Below, in pieces: positions 1-9,681 of a DNA stretch of 64,000 nt. Made by a program: the position numbers and the translations under genes. Under the pieces are notes generated by a model, which was given only the letters and a program-made list of their open reading frames with translations, ran no database searches and was not told the DNA's origin. Source of the DNA: Microglena sp. YARC. Taxonomy: Eukaryota > Chlorophyta > Chlorophyceae > Chlamydomonadales > Chlamydomonadaceae. Within the stretch, counting starts at the first letter, position 1. Every line of letters starts with the position of its first letter. The stretch lies in contig CM039462.1 of assembly GCA_022414725.1 (NCBI GenBank), forward strand, positions 59,430,001 through 59,494,000. The letters run 5' to 3'.

Positions 1-290
1 CTAAATCCTGATTATAAATTTAAAAAATCGGCCGGGAGGCAGGAACGCCCATTACACTCCAGGGAGTGTCTTTTTGAATTTGTATGAGTCGTTCCGGAGG
101 CTCTAAATTCTGAAATTAAAAATCCTCCGGGAGGAAGGAACGCCCATTACATGCATAATCGTCCGCACTGCGTGTAGACCGTGGGCGAGCAGGGAAGTAG
201 TGGGACACCTTGCTGTTAAGATGGGTCTTTTTGAATTTGTATACGGAACAGCCAAGCCGCAGCTGGGTTGTTGCTTGCTTGATGGTGTCA
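1..290. repeat. gene-free start with short direct repeats
   Basis: No gene is seen here. A 25-bp motif containing 'GGAACGCCCATTACA' occurs twice (32-56 and 127-151). An 18-bp motif 'GTCTTTTTGAATTTGTAT' also occurs twice (68-85 and 225-242). The arrangement looks like imperfectly duplicated mobile-element debris. Confidence 0.5.
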
Positions 291-737
291 CATGGGATCA
301 GTCAGTGAGTCAGAAGCTCAATTCCACTGTCCCGCTCCGCGGGACCCGCGATCCCCCCTTCAGAATTCCCATAGTGTTGTCAAGCAGAAGCCTGCTTGAT
401 ACACACGGCTTTCTTTTGAGTACTGAACCACAGTGAATGCGGTTGCGTAAGACTCAATGCGGCTTTATCGACGACAAGTGTTTCGTGTGCGCTTCGAAAA
501 ACGAGTGTAAACCACGCAAAATCCATACAGATTACAGCCATACAAACTCGAATCTCTCTCTGTAGAACTGCGACTCATTCAATGCGCGCTAACAAACCAG
601 AATTCGCCCCCGTACAGACAGTTTTAGGATAGATCCGAATTAGATTTGTGTTAGATGTACATCGGATTTGTGTTAGATACGCTTCGGTATCACACCGTGC
701 GCGATGCGGTGAGATGACATTTTAGAAATTCAGGCCA
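290..737 (+). repeat. dispersed repeat family A, copy 1
   Basis: A segment of about 440 bp, starting near 'GTGAGTCAGAAGCTCAAT' and ending near 'GACATTTTAGAAATT', is repeated with few changes just before the endogenous virus (8417-8876). Shorter diverged copies lie at 766-905 and 1458-1700. It contains a small GC-rich inverted repeat (CCGCTCCGCGG) and 'CAAGCAGAAGCCTGCTTGA', a palindrome-like core. No convincing protein is encoded. It is probably a non-autonomous element or LTR-like fragment of unknown class. Confidence 0.7.
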
Positions 738-765
738 AATTTCTTCATGGTCTTCATTTCCCGTT

Positions 766-905
766 GAATATGAGTGAGTGAGTGAGTGAGTCCGCAGCTG
801 AATCCCTCTGCCCCGCTCTGCGGGGCCCGCCCCCCCCCCCCCCTTCATAAATCCAATAGGGTATATGTCAAGCAGAAGCTTGCTTGACGTCTCCATAGTT
901 TTCCG
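766..905 (+). repeat. dispersed repeat family A, partial copy, with GTGA microsatellite
   Basis: The sequence opens with tandem GAGT/GTGA units. It then follows family A through the CCGCTC-GCGG hairpin, a run of Cs and the 'CAAGCAGAAGCTTGCTTGA' core, where it stops. Confidence 0.55.
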
Positions 906-930
906 CATATGAATCCCTTCATCTGTGTTA

Positions 931-1329
931 GGAGGTTGTTTGTGTGTGAAATGATTCTCTCTATTTGAAAGGCATTTTGAAGAGTCCGCATATGCAGACA
1001 TCTGTTTTAGGAGGTTGTTTGTGTGTGAAATGATTCTCTCTATTTGAAAGGCATTTTGAAGAGTCCGCATATGCAGACATCTGTTTTAGGAGGTTGTTTG
1101 TGTGTGAAATGATTCTCTCTATTTGAAAGGCATTTTGAAGAGTCCGCATATGCAGACATCTGTTTTAGAGGTTGTTTGTGTGTGAAATGATTCTCTCTAT
1201 TTGAAATGCATTTTGAAGAGTCCGCATATGCAGACATCTGTTTTAGAGGTTGTTTGTGTGTGAAATGATTCTCTCTATTTGAAAGGCATTTTGAAGAGTC
1301 CGCATATGCAGACATCTGTTTTAGAGGTT
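931..1329 (+). repeat. 79/78-bp minisatellite, five units
   Basis: A unit beginning 'GAGGTTGTTTGTGTGTG' and containing 'CGCATATGCAGACATCTG' repeats head to tail, with starts near 932, 1011, 1090, 1168 and 1246 and a partial sixth at 1324. The first three units are 79 bp; later ones lost one G and are 78 bp. Neighbouring units are almost identical, which suggests recent amplification. The minus-strand open frames across it are products of the repeat, not genes. Confidence 0.9.
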
Positions 1330-1457
1330 TACAACAATTAAGATTACTGGGCGCTGGAGTTGAATGCGCCGGTTCGATTCCCACGACGTGCATCCCCGGG
1401 ACTTTCTCTTTTCGTATAAGTTTTTGACATTTTGCCCATGCAGATCTAGGTCGCCCC

Positions 1458-1700
1458 ATGCATGGGATCAGACAGTGAGTCAGCAGATGAATTCCACTGC
1501 ACCGCTCCGCGGTGCCCGCCCTTACCCAATTCAGAATTCCCACAGTGTTGTCAAGCAGAAGCCTGCTCGAGATCATGCGGTTTCTTTGGAGGACCGGTCC
1601 ATAGTGAATGAGGTTGCAAAAACCGCGACACAATGCGGCTTCAATCAATCGAAGACAAGTGTTCCGAGTGAGACTCTAAAAACGAGTGTAAACAACTAGT
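1458..1700 (+). repeat. dispersed repeat family A, diverged copy 3
   Basis: This copy repeats the order 'CAGTGAGTCAGCAG', the CCGCTCCGCGG hairpin, 'TCAGAATTCCCA', the 'CAAGCAGAAGCCTGCT' core and 'GACAAGTGTTCCG', but is clearly more diverged than the copies at 290 and 8417. It ends just upstream of the protease gene and may supply upstream sequence for it. Confidence 0.6.
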
Positions 1701-1721
1701 ACAGAGAATGCTGCAGTGGAG

Positions 1722-2315
1722 ATGCTCGACCAGGCAGTGTATGCCAAGGTGTCACCATTGGTAGTGAAGCTGCTTGGATTCAGTCAGGAAGGAAGCCTAG
1801 TTGGTCAGTTCAGCGGCTTCATGCATGGGGAAGTCATCGTGGCAGCAGGACACATACAGGGGTTCTGCGGCAAGCCCCCATGCAGTACATCACCGGCTGT
1901 GGCCTTCAAGGCAAGGTACCCAACAGACGGCTTTGAGGAGGATTTGGAGATCGTGGCCCCCTCACCTCCAGGCAATGTGCCTGACCTCATTCTGTTGAAG
2001 GGTTCCCGCTCTGCCACGAGCCTTTGGGCCACTGATCTTGAAATCATGGCGCCAGTGCATGCACTGGGGTACACAGGCACAGAGAACAAGCCCAGTTGCT
2101 CCAAGGGCTCACTATCCAGCACCATGCCTGGCGCAGTGGCCATCACTGCACACGCAGATGACGGGTTTTCAGGCGGACCAGTGGTCGACAAGCATGGCCG
2201 TCTGCTGGGGGTCGTGAAGGGCGCACTTGGCACCACAATCATGCGCATCGGCATCACCCCCAACTACGACCTTCACACCTACCTGCTTCAAGCAGGATAT
2301 CCAGGCTTGATCTAA
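1722..2315 (+). CDS. trypsin-like serine protease domain protein
   Basis: The predicted protein is about 197 aa. The three landmarks of a chymotrypsin-fold serine protease occur in order: His in 'VAAGHI' near the N terminus, Asp in 'VPDLILLK' near the middle, and the nucleophile Ser in 'GFSGGPVV' in the C-terminal third, followed by the usual 'GRLLGVV' strand. There is no signal peptide or membrane segment, so it probably acts inside the cell or is part of a mobile element. The first ATG is at 1722. A CTGCAG acceptor-like site sits just upstream at 1710-1715, so an upstream exon is possible. A coiled-coil gene follows 206 bp downstream on the same strand. The substrate is unknown; the fold is fairly sure, the role is not. 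Confidence 0.7.
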   Translation: MLDQAVYAKVSPLVVKLLGFSQEGSLVGQFSGFMHGEVIVAAGHIQGFCGKPPCSTSPAVAFKARYPTDGFEEDLEIVAPSPPGNVPDLILLKGSRSATSLWATDLEIMAPVHALGYTGTENKPSCSKGSLSSTMPGAVAITAHADDGFSGGPVVDKHGRLLGVVKGALGTTIMRIGITPNYDLHTYLLQAGYPGLI

Positions 2316-2520
2316 GCCCATGTTTGCAAGCACCAGTGGCATGATGCAAGATGCCTATTCTGGAATCCGTTGAATATGTTGGCGGCACCCCACGTATTCA
2401 CTGATTCTGAAAATTTGACCAATTCAAGCTTGTAACCGATCTTGTGTGTATAAGCGCATTGCTTGAAGTTTACACTACTGGGAGAGTGATCTGCTCGTTG
2501 CAAAGCTATATTCCGTTGTC

Positions 2521-3007
2521 ATGAATATTCCCCCTTCTGCACGCCTCCACATTGACTACCAGGGAGCCATCAGCAAGAGAGACGATCGGGGGAGGGTTGC
2601 TTCATCCACTGCTGGAGGGAGTGTTGATTCAGTCTCAAACGTAGGGCAGACGGCGGCAACTCTTCTCTCCGCGAGCTCAGAAATGACCAATGAGGAGATA
2701 AATGTCAATCTTGTCGAGCTGACCAGGCGTATCGACGATATGAACACGCACCTGACTACCCGAATGGACGAGATGAACACGCACCTGACTACCCGAATGG
2801 ATGACCTGACACTGCGCATGGGGAAGGTTGAGCTCAGGTACGCATCCTACGTTTTTGAGACTTGAGAGTCTACGTGCCTTTGTCGTACGCTATGAGCCAT
2901 ATGTCCCTGAGCCATGCACAAATGCCTGATCGTCAACCATTCCATGCAGGGGCGCCAAACTGGTCCGGGACGATGTGGACGTCGCCATGCGATTGCGGTT
3001 CCTATAG
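2521..3007 (+). CDS. two-exon coiled-coil protein, unknown function
   Basis: Exon 1 (2521-2837) encodes a low-complexity N-terminal half and then a long helix with a perfect repeat of 'MNTHLTTRMD', which gives an alpha-helical coiled coil. Reading on gives a stop soon after. The junction 'CTCAG|GTACGC' is a good splice donor, and 'CCATGCAG|GGGC' at 2949 a good acceptor. Splicing them (exon 2, 2950-3007) keeps frame and adds about 20 residues ending 'AMRLRFL' before a TAG, for 124 aa in total. It may oligomerise. It lies between the protease gene and the truncated end of a Copia element, which it runs towards. No family was recognised; the splice model is inference. Confidence 0.5.
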
Positions 3008-3046
3008 GCTGCAATTATTTCAACAAAAAATAAGAATCATCAATCT

Positions 3047-4453
3047 CCTGTCCTCCGGATCCTCACCAAAAGATGCATCACTGTAAGCAAGGAGCTCAAA
3101 TTTTGGGTCATGAGTGTAGGCAATACCAATATAAGTATGCTTGCGAAGGTACACCAGAACCCTCAGAGCTGCATTCCAGTGAGCCTGAGTAGGTGCTGCT
3201 GTGAATCTAGAAAGTTGACTAACAGCAAAAGCAATATCAGGTCTTGTGCACGTGGACAAGTAGATGAGGCTACCAACCAGAGATGCGTACAAAGTGTTGT
3301 TAGGTAGAACAGGACTGCCAATGGCATGAACTGTAACTGACTTAGACACCATGGGCACCTCAGACGTAGCCTTCAACTTCTCTTCCCCTGCATTAAGCTT
3401 GAACCGCTCAACCATCCCATTAATAGCATTATGCTGACTGAGTACAATCTTCACACACCGCCCCTCATCATCAAGGGTAACATTACAGTCCAAAGAGAGG
3501 AACTGTTCAGGTACTCCCATTTCTGTAATAACCCACCCGTTATTACGCAAGATGGTAATAAGTGCATCATAGAGCACGAGCTCATCAACAGCAATCCAAA
3601 AGTCGTCGACATATGTCAGGACCCAGGACCACAGGCCATCAGCATCCAGGCGCACAAAAAGTGCTGGATCAGAGAGCGTCGGTCGGAAACCTGCAAGGCG
3701 AAGAACCTGCAGGACATTGTCATGCCAAGCTCTAGGGGCCTGCTTCAATCCATACAAGCTCTTCACAATGCGACAAACCAGGGGTTTTCCATTAGGCCCA
3801 ACCTTGATGAAGCCGTCAGGCTGCCTCAAGTACAATTTGAGGTTGGGATCTATCACTCCATGAAGGAATGCAGTCTTCACATCAATTTGCCTGGAGAACA
3901 TCTTACGATGAACAACACCTGCAAGTAACACCCTCAAAGTCGCTTTAGAGGTGACCGGAGCAAAAGTCTGGTCGTACTCAATACCAGGACGCTGCATGTA
4001 ACCTCTAGCCACAAAACGCGCTTTGTAGCGCTCCACTCTTCCATCCTTACCCAACTTTTTAGTAAATAACCATCTGGCAGACATAAGTCTGTACTCATCC
4101 CCAGGATGAGGCTCCAGAATCCAAGTACCATGACCCTCGAGGGAAGCGATTTCATCTCTCATTGCTAGCTGCCACTCTTCCCTCTCAGGGTTATCGAGCG
4201 CTATAGCTTGAGCATAAGAAAGCTCACACTGGATGGAGATAAAAGCAGCACCAACTGGTTCTGGTACCTCTTTTGCAGAACCATCAACAGACGGGGATGG
4301 AGGGGATCGCTCCACCTCATCAGAAGTATCACCAGCAATAGAAGGAGAAGGGGAAGGAACTAAAACATCAGGAACCGTAACATCTGGCACTGAAGGGTAT
4401 CGCTTCAATACCGATTCATCTAATAAACCAAACTCAGGAACCTCCCCACGCAT
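3047..4453 (-). pseudogene. pol: Copia reverse transcriptase with truncated RNase H
   Basis: This frame encodes a Ty1/Copia reverse transcriptase. Visible family signatures include 'ARWLFTKKLGKDG', 'YKARFVARGYMQRPGIEYD', 'QIDVKTAFLHG', 'SLYGLKQAPRAWH' and the catalytic 'YVDD' box. It ends with the Copia tail motifs 'SLIYLSTCTRPDIAFAVSQL' and the RNase H opening 'LLAYSDASFGEDPEDRR'. The rest of RNase H is missing; the last few codons before a stop at 3020 come from unrelated flanking DNA. The frame continues directly from the integrase frame, from which it is separated by a single TAA. Confidence 0.9.
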
Positions 4454-4462
4454 CCTCCCACT

Positions 4463-6286
4463 TTATCTAACTCCAAGAGCAGAAGGAAGAGGGGGTGGAC
4501 GAGGCTCCCGAGGTGTAACCTTTGAGAGCATTGATTGTATCACTCTCCCAGGAGGTAGCTCTGGACGTCGAACGTCCGGCGCATCTCCCACATCACCTAA
4601 CCCAATCCAACCTGGGGCTGGCATGCTCATAGCAGACGCTAGAGTAGAATCACTGGCTGTATCACTAGAGTCAACATTACCTAAGTCACTAGGCAGTTGC
4701 TCATCCCGAGCAATAGGAAGCTGCAGAACCTCAGGCTCGAACAATGGGCTACCACTAACAAGGAAAGGAGTCTCTACAATTTTATCTAGGCCGCTAGCTC
4801 CACCTTCTCCCCTTAAATCACTAACAGCCAGGACAGAGGGTGGGAGGATAGAGAATGGAAGGCAGCGAGTCGGAATAATTTCCGCAGTCTTAGTGTCAGG
4901 CACAAAAACAGGGGAGACATTGGGGGCAGCAGCCTGCCGAGAACGTAGGTTCATATGGAAAACTGCTCCCACATCTGTTTCCATCTGCCCTGAGTCCTGT
5001 AGAATATATTCTAATGCTGCCGGTTCAGTACGCCCCTCAGTGACGGCCAAGGGAGAACCAGAAGCAAAAGAACTCCCATCATACACCAATTGCCCATCGA
5101 CGGGCACTGGGCCAGTGCCCTCAAAAAAGGTCACGTCACGAGCCTCAATCACTTTGTGCAACTTTGGAATCCAGACCTGGTAGGCCTTCGACACCACACT
5201 ATACCCCACCAGTCTACCCTGGATACTCTTAGGATCTAATTTCCCCCGCTTCTTCCCATCTAGTAGGGTTACATAGGCTATACACCCAAAGACGCGGAGG
5301 TGGGACACCTCGGGGACGCGCTGATAGAAAAGCTCATACGGAGTCTTTCCATCTTTCGTCATTGTGGGTAACCGATTTCGAAGGTACGAAGCAGTCAAGA
5401 AGGCATAGGGCCAGAAACCCTTGCTCATCCCTGATTCTATCAGCATCGTACGAGCCATAGCAGCAACTACCCCATTGAACCTCTCAGCAACCCCGTTTTG
5501 CTGTGGGCAATACACGCTACTATGTTCGTACGTCGCATTTACCTCATGAAGCCAGTCAACAAACCATTTGACCAAAAACTTTTTTGCTTGGTCCCCCCTA
5601 AGCGTTCGAAATGCTACCCCTAAAAGTTCCGCACTCCACTTCTTAATCGTAAATTGGATCTGCCATGCAGCATCCGATTTCAGTCTAATCGGAATAACCG
5701 CACTCCACCCAGAAAAATCATCAACTATGACAAGAAGATAAAGTTCCCCTCTCAACCCAGCACTGAACGGCCCCATGATATCAATATGTATCAATTCGAG
5801 CGGCGCGTGAGTATTCCTAGTACGATTTGGGTATGGTTTGCCTATGGCCTTACCCAAACAACATGCATCACAAGGGTCCTGTGAGAACTTTTGAAGTGCA
5901 GCCCTGGTAAAGTTGGGTCCGCCAGTAACAGTGCCGGAGTGCGACAACATGTGCATAGCAGGCTGACCAGGATGGCCAAATCTGCGGTGCCATAGTTTCG
6001 CACTGTCACGACAAGTAACTGTAGGATCGCCTTGACCAGGAGTAACAGTTTCAGCAGAAAACGCCGCAGGAGAGGGTCGACCTCGCGACGCCCGCGGATG
6101 AGAATCAGTGATAGGGCAATGTACCGATTCGAACGGCAGCTCCTCCTCCACCTCGTGGTGGTGGCTTCTTCTGACCGCCACGACCTCCACGAGCATCACC
6201 ACGAGGGCAAAGCTTCGGGAACTGCGTCCAGCAAGTTTCCGAAGCGTGTCCAGGGCGAGGGCAGTAGATGCACTGCGGCACTCCAC
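4463..6286 (-). pseudogene. pol: Copia integrase region of pol
   Basis: The translated region starts with gag-derived and junction sequence, then shows the GAG-pre-integrase zinc-binding module ('LWHRRFGHPG' followed by 'CDACCLGK'). The integrase core follows, with the first Asp in 'HIDIMGP', the second in 'LRGDQAKKF' (normally a S-D-N-G type motif, so altered here) and the Glu in 'QQNGVAERFN'. Further Copia marks are 'RTMLIESGMSKGFW', 'NRLPT' and 'LRVFGC'. A low-complexity linker leads to a TAA at 4463-4465. Only about 60 codons lie between the zinc knuckle and the pre-integrase motif, and no D-S-G-A protease motif is present in any frame, so the protease has been deleted. Confidence 0.88.
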
Positions 6287-6953
6287 TGCCCTGAGGTAAT
6301 CCTGCAGCAGCCATTGCTGGCAAAGGGGAGGGTAGGTGAGTGGGGGTTGATTTTACCCATGGTGGGTAGTGAGGGTGATTAGACAGCAGCCTCTGGTTTG
6401 CTGTGTCTATGGACTCATAACGATATTGCACTTCAGCAAACGTGATCTGATTCTCAACAAACTCAGGACCACTGAACATGGTCAGCAAACCAGAAAATCG
6501 AGGATGAGATGCACCAGCGATCGCGATCTCAATACATTGAAATTCGGAAACTGTTGTACCCGATTTGAGTAGCATGAGTGCCAACCTTTTCACCCTATTG
6601 AAATAGGTTGTAGGGGATTCAGAGTAGGTCATCTGAACCGCCCTCAAATCAGCTACCAGTTTCGGTCCCAATCTACGAGCATGCTGCACTGCCCACGACT
6701 CCACCTCATCATAGATCTCCTGACAAGAACCATAGTGCCTAAAGACCTCCTGTAACTCCTTGCTCATTGTGAGTAACATGTAGGAAAAAGCCTTTTCCTC
6801 ATTGCTAACCCACACATCAGAGCCATCATGTAACCCAAGCCTGGCCTCAGCCCCATCTAGAGCCCTGATGGCCTCAGCATCAGAAACACGATCAGGAAAA
6901 TGAAAGTCAACAGGAGGCAGGGGTGTCCTAGAAGCCTGCTTGAGGCGCTGCAA
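6105..6953 (-). pseudogene. gag: Copia gag, C-terminal part with CCHC zinc knuckle
   Basis: This frame carries the UBN2-like gag body ('EKAFSYMLLTMSKELQEVF', 'YFNRVKRLALMLLKSG') and one CX2CX4HX4C nucleic-acid-binding knuckle ('CIYCPRPGHASETCW'), followed by an Arg/Gly-rich tail. It overlaps the N-terminal gag frame by 26 nt in another reading frame, so a frameshift near 6940 splits gag. It also overlaps the integrase frame after a second shift. Confidence 0.8.
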
Positions 6954-7653
6954 TTTTTGACATCTGCTGATTCAGTTCAACTCGGTACGCCTCTACATTC
7001 CTATCCATCTCTTCCTCCGTCAACGGAATCAAATCAGGGTCACCCCTCAAATCCCACTTGAGCACTGCACTCGCGGACGTCTTACCCGCGAGGGGATTGA
7101 CCCAAGAACGCCTGGCGGCATTCTCAGCATCAATCCCCGGTTCACCTCCACCTTCTTCACCAGCAATGCCTGTCACAGAAGAGACCTCAGACGAGTCCTC
7201 AGGGAGAGGCTCGTTCCTAGCTCGCTCCTCCAGATCGGCAGGAGTAGGCCTGCCGGAGCTTCCTGTAGGGCCGAAGGTCCTCATTGAAACAGAGCCACCG
7301 GCAGCGAGGACTCCAGCGGTCACAGACGATGCCGAAGGTCCGGCTCCTCCAGCGTGGGCAGAGCCCCTGGGCGGAGAAATAGAGCGATGAAATGGCCGGC
7401 CAGGGTTTACCCCGCCAGCGCGTGTCCACATTGACCGCATGGTTGAAGGCGCTCCCGCTTGTTGTCGGGAGGTCGATCCAGCCGTAACACGACGTTGTAG
7501 CCACTGTGCAACTGCAGGCACAGCGCTCGGGACAACATGGTTGCCAAGGTTCGCCAAACGTAATGCAGGAATGACATTGAACAGCCAAACCTCGTAATTC
7601 TCGTAGTCGAGTTTGGCGAGGTCCTTAATCATCGACAGGTTGACTGACGACAT
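6928..7653 (-). pseudogene. gag: Copia gag, N-terminal part
   Basis: The motif 'KLDYENYEVWLFNVIPALRL' just after the Met at 7653 matches the opening of Copia gag proteins (K-L-x-x-x-N-Y-x-x-W). The open frame extends upstream to 7767, but the Met at 7653 fits the family better. A Ser/Gly/Pro-rich linker follows and the frame is lost near 6940, where the C-terminal gag frame takes over. Confidence 0.72.
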
Positions 7654-7772
7654 GATGCCGAGCTTCTCAACGTCCGCAGTGGCGTACGATTTAGCGCAAC
7701 TGATGAGACCTATAACCTGACAGAGTTCAGGGGACGTGAGGAGACCAGGAACGAAGTGTTTAGACAACTGGA

Positions 7773-8081
7773 CTGATCAGGTGCCAGTAAGGCACTCGTG
7801 TCCTAGTAGTACAGCTGACAATAATGCATGTCCCGGGAGGAGAACTGATTACCTAGAGGTTCCACTAATCAACAGCCAAGCTTTTTCGGCTATGGTCTTC
7901 CGCTGGGGGCAACTTAGTATTGATCAGACCGTGTACAGCGACCTACTGGGGAGGATCGAACTCCCCCGTTTTCCTCCTGTGTCAGGCATTATTGTTAGAT
8001 GTACTACTAGGACACGAGTGCCTTAATGGCATCTGATCAGATGCCGGTAAGGCACTCGTGTCCTAGTACTACAGCTGACAA
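7773..8081. repeat. inverted-repeat (MITE-like) element with extra terminal copy
   Basis: A ~55-bp arm starting 'CTGATCAG' and containing 'GGCACTCGTGTCCTAG' at 7773-7827 is found inverted at 7986-8040, so the 268-bp block can fold into a long hairpin. A third arm in the forward direction (8033-8081) shares the central CTGATCAG palindrome. The arm also ends TGACA/TGTCA, as some LTR ends do, so part of it may be the 5' LTR of the adjacent Copia element. No gene is present. Confidence 0.7.
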
Positions 8082-8086
8082 ATCCC

Positions 8087-8405
8087 TATTTTAAACGTGT
8101 TCACATGAACACCTCTGAAAAGGCTCTCCATCTTGGGAACAACAATTATTTCAACAAAAAAATAAGAATCATCAATCAATCCCTATTTTAAACGTGTTCA
8201 CATGAACACCTCTGAAAAAGGCTCTCCATCTTGGGAACAACAATTATTTCAACAAAAAAATAAGAATCATCAATCAATCCCTATTTTAAACGTGTTCACA
8301 TGAACACCTCTGAAAAGGCTCTCCATCTTGGGAACAACAATTCTTTCAACAAAAAAATAAGAATCATCAATCAATCCCTATTTTAAACGTGTTCACATGA
8401 ACACC
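8087..8405 (+). repeat. ~95-bp tandem array, three units plus a partial
   Basis: The unit begins 'AATCCCTATTTTAAACG' and ends 'AAATAAGAATCATCAATC'. It is repeated from about 8087, 8178 and 8274, with a partial unit from about 8372. The last ~36 bp of the unit also occurs once at 3011-3046, at the truncated end of the Copia element. Units differ mainly in A-run length. Confidence 0.85.
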
Positions 8406-8416
8406 CCTGCGGCACC

Positions 8417-8876
8417 CCATCTGATCACGTTGCGAGTCAGAAGCTCAATCCCACTGTCCCGCTCCGCGGACCCGAGACCCCCCCTTCAGAATTCCCATAG
8501 TGTTGTCAAGCAGAAGCCTGCTTGAGACCATACTGTTTCTTTGGAGGAACGGACCACCGTGAATGCGGTTGCGTAAGACTCAATGCGGCTTTAATCGACG
8601 ACAAGTGTTCCGTGTGCGCTTCGAAAAACGAGTGTAAACCACGCAAAATCCATACAGATTACAGCCATACAAACTCGAATCTCTCTCTGTCGAACTGCGA
8701 CTCATTCGATGCGCCGAACGAAAAACCAGAATTCGCCCCCGTACAGACAGTTTTAGGATAGATCAGAATTAGATTTTGTTAGATGTACATCGGATTTGTG
8801 TTAGATACGCGTCGGTATCACACCGTGCTCGACACCCGAAGCGGTGAGATGACATTTTAGAAATTTGGGCCAAATA
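8417..8876 (+). repeat. dispersed repeat family A, copy 4, at the virus boundary
   Basis: This copy closely follows the one at 290-737, including the CCGCTCCGCGG hairpin, 'CAAGCAGAAGCCTGCTTGA' and 'TGTTAGATGTACATCGGATT'. Similarity stops after 'GGCCAAAT' near 8876, where AT-rich viral sequence begins. The breakpoint therefore marks the left limit of the endogenous virus. Confidence 0.8.
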
Positions 8877-8892
8877 TTTTGAATTTGAATTT

Positions 8893-9051
8893 GGTATTTT
8901 GTGGTTTTTGATATATTTGTGTGAGTTCTCGTTGATTGAAGTAATCTTCAATATTGGTAATCCCGTCATCTTTTAGCCTTGTAAATAGCTTTGCCTTGGA
9001 CAGCAATTTTAGATTCGGATTATTTTTTAAAATAGATTCAAGCTCCGTCAT
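8893..9051 (-). pseudogene. truncated integrase N-terminal fragment (retroviral/polinton type)
   Basis: About 50 viral codons from the ATG at 9051 are followed by loss of similarity at the repeat boundary. The segment 'LSKAKLFTRLKDDGITNIED' followed by 'YFNQRELTQIYQKP' resembles the N-terminal helical region of rve integrases of polintons and PLVs, which precedes the zinc and catalytic domains. No catalytic core remains. The identification rests on a short motif and the usual presence of an integrase in such elements, so it is tentative. Confidence 0.45.
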
Positions 9052-9165
9052 CCTATATATATTAGGACGTTAAACTTATTTTTTACCGGTATTGCACTTA
9101 TTGCACATTAATCTGCAATTCCACTTGAAGTGTGCAAATCCATTATCTATTCTGTCAACAGTACA

Positions 9166-9681
9166 TCAAATTTTGCTACTCTTCTCCACCTTCATGTGTC
9201 CTTGACATCCAATACATACATTGTTTTTGATGTATTGCTCCTTGCACCATTCCACGTCTACATACTCCTCTAACATGTTGTCATAATCACGTTTCTTTGA
9301 CCTGTCTTGTTTTTTGTAATCCTGTATTTTGTCTTTGAAGTACTCGTCTAACCTCATGTCTGTCAAGTCCATCTGCAGAAAATGTACGTCAGATAGCTTG
9401 CTGCACCTGGAAACAGCTGAGTATACCCATCTCCTGTCCGTGATTGTTAGCAGATCTGTTATGACAAACTTCTCTGCAATGCAAGACCCTTGTTCGCTGT
9501 GACACGTATTACAGTGACTTAGCTCGAACCATTTGCAGATCATGTCGTGCGTTATATATATTTTGATGTGTTCAGACGAGATGTCCTGTAGTTTGAATTC
9601 CTTTTTGGTCTGCCCGATTATTGTGTACCTCTGATTCGGACGCAACTTGATTGTTGCTGTTTTCTCTTCCCCATCGTCCTT
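9166..9681 (-). pseudogene. viral SF1 helicase, C-terminal part after an in-frame stop
   Basis: This piece continues the helicase reading frame beyond a single TAA at 9682-9684. It contains 'CHSEQGSCI' and 'DRRWVYSAVSRCSKLSDV', which correspond to SF1 helicase motifs V and VI (the Q-G-x-T and Y-x-A-x-S-R region of RecD/Pif1-like enzymes). Together with the next segment it makes one ATP-dependent DNA helicase domain. The C terminus is Lys-rich with a CX2C pair and ends at a TGA. Confidence 0.75.

Larger units (their letters stand above)
3047..8082 (-). mobile_element. degenerate Ty1/Copia LTR retrotransposon
   Basis: Read on the minus strand, the order is gag, zinc knuckle, integrase, reverse transcriptase, RNase H start. 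Integrase before RT is diagnostic of Copia/Pseudoviridae elements. The element is inactive: gag is split by a frameshift, the aspartic protease region is absent between the knuckle and the GAG-pre-integrase motif, one TAA stop separates integrase from RT, and RNase H is cut off after its first motif. At the truncated end the sequence switches to a 36-bp AT-rich motif (3011-3046) that recurs in the tandem array at 8087-8405. A clear pair of LTRs was not found; the upstream limit, near the 7773-8082 inverted-repeat block, is approximate. Confidence 0.85.

Noticed and set aside
1347..1400. tRNA-like T-arm 'CCGGTTCGATTCCCACG'
   Set aside because: The T-stem does not pair properly and no acceptor, D or anticodon arms could be built around it.
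4233..5183. 316-codon plus-strand frame
   Set aside because: It lies antisense to the Copia integrase/RT region and shows no domain; it is a shadow of the retrotransposon coding strand.
7930..8000. tRNA-like 'GGGGAGTTCGATCCTCCCC' on the minus strand
   Set aside because: A T-arm-like hairpin exists, but the rest of a cloverleaf is missing. It lies inside the inverted-repeat element.
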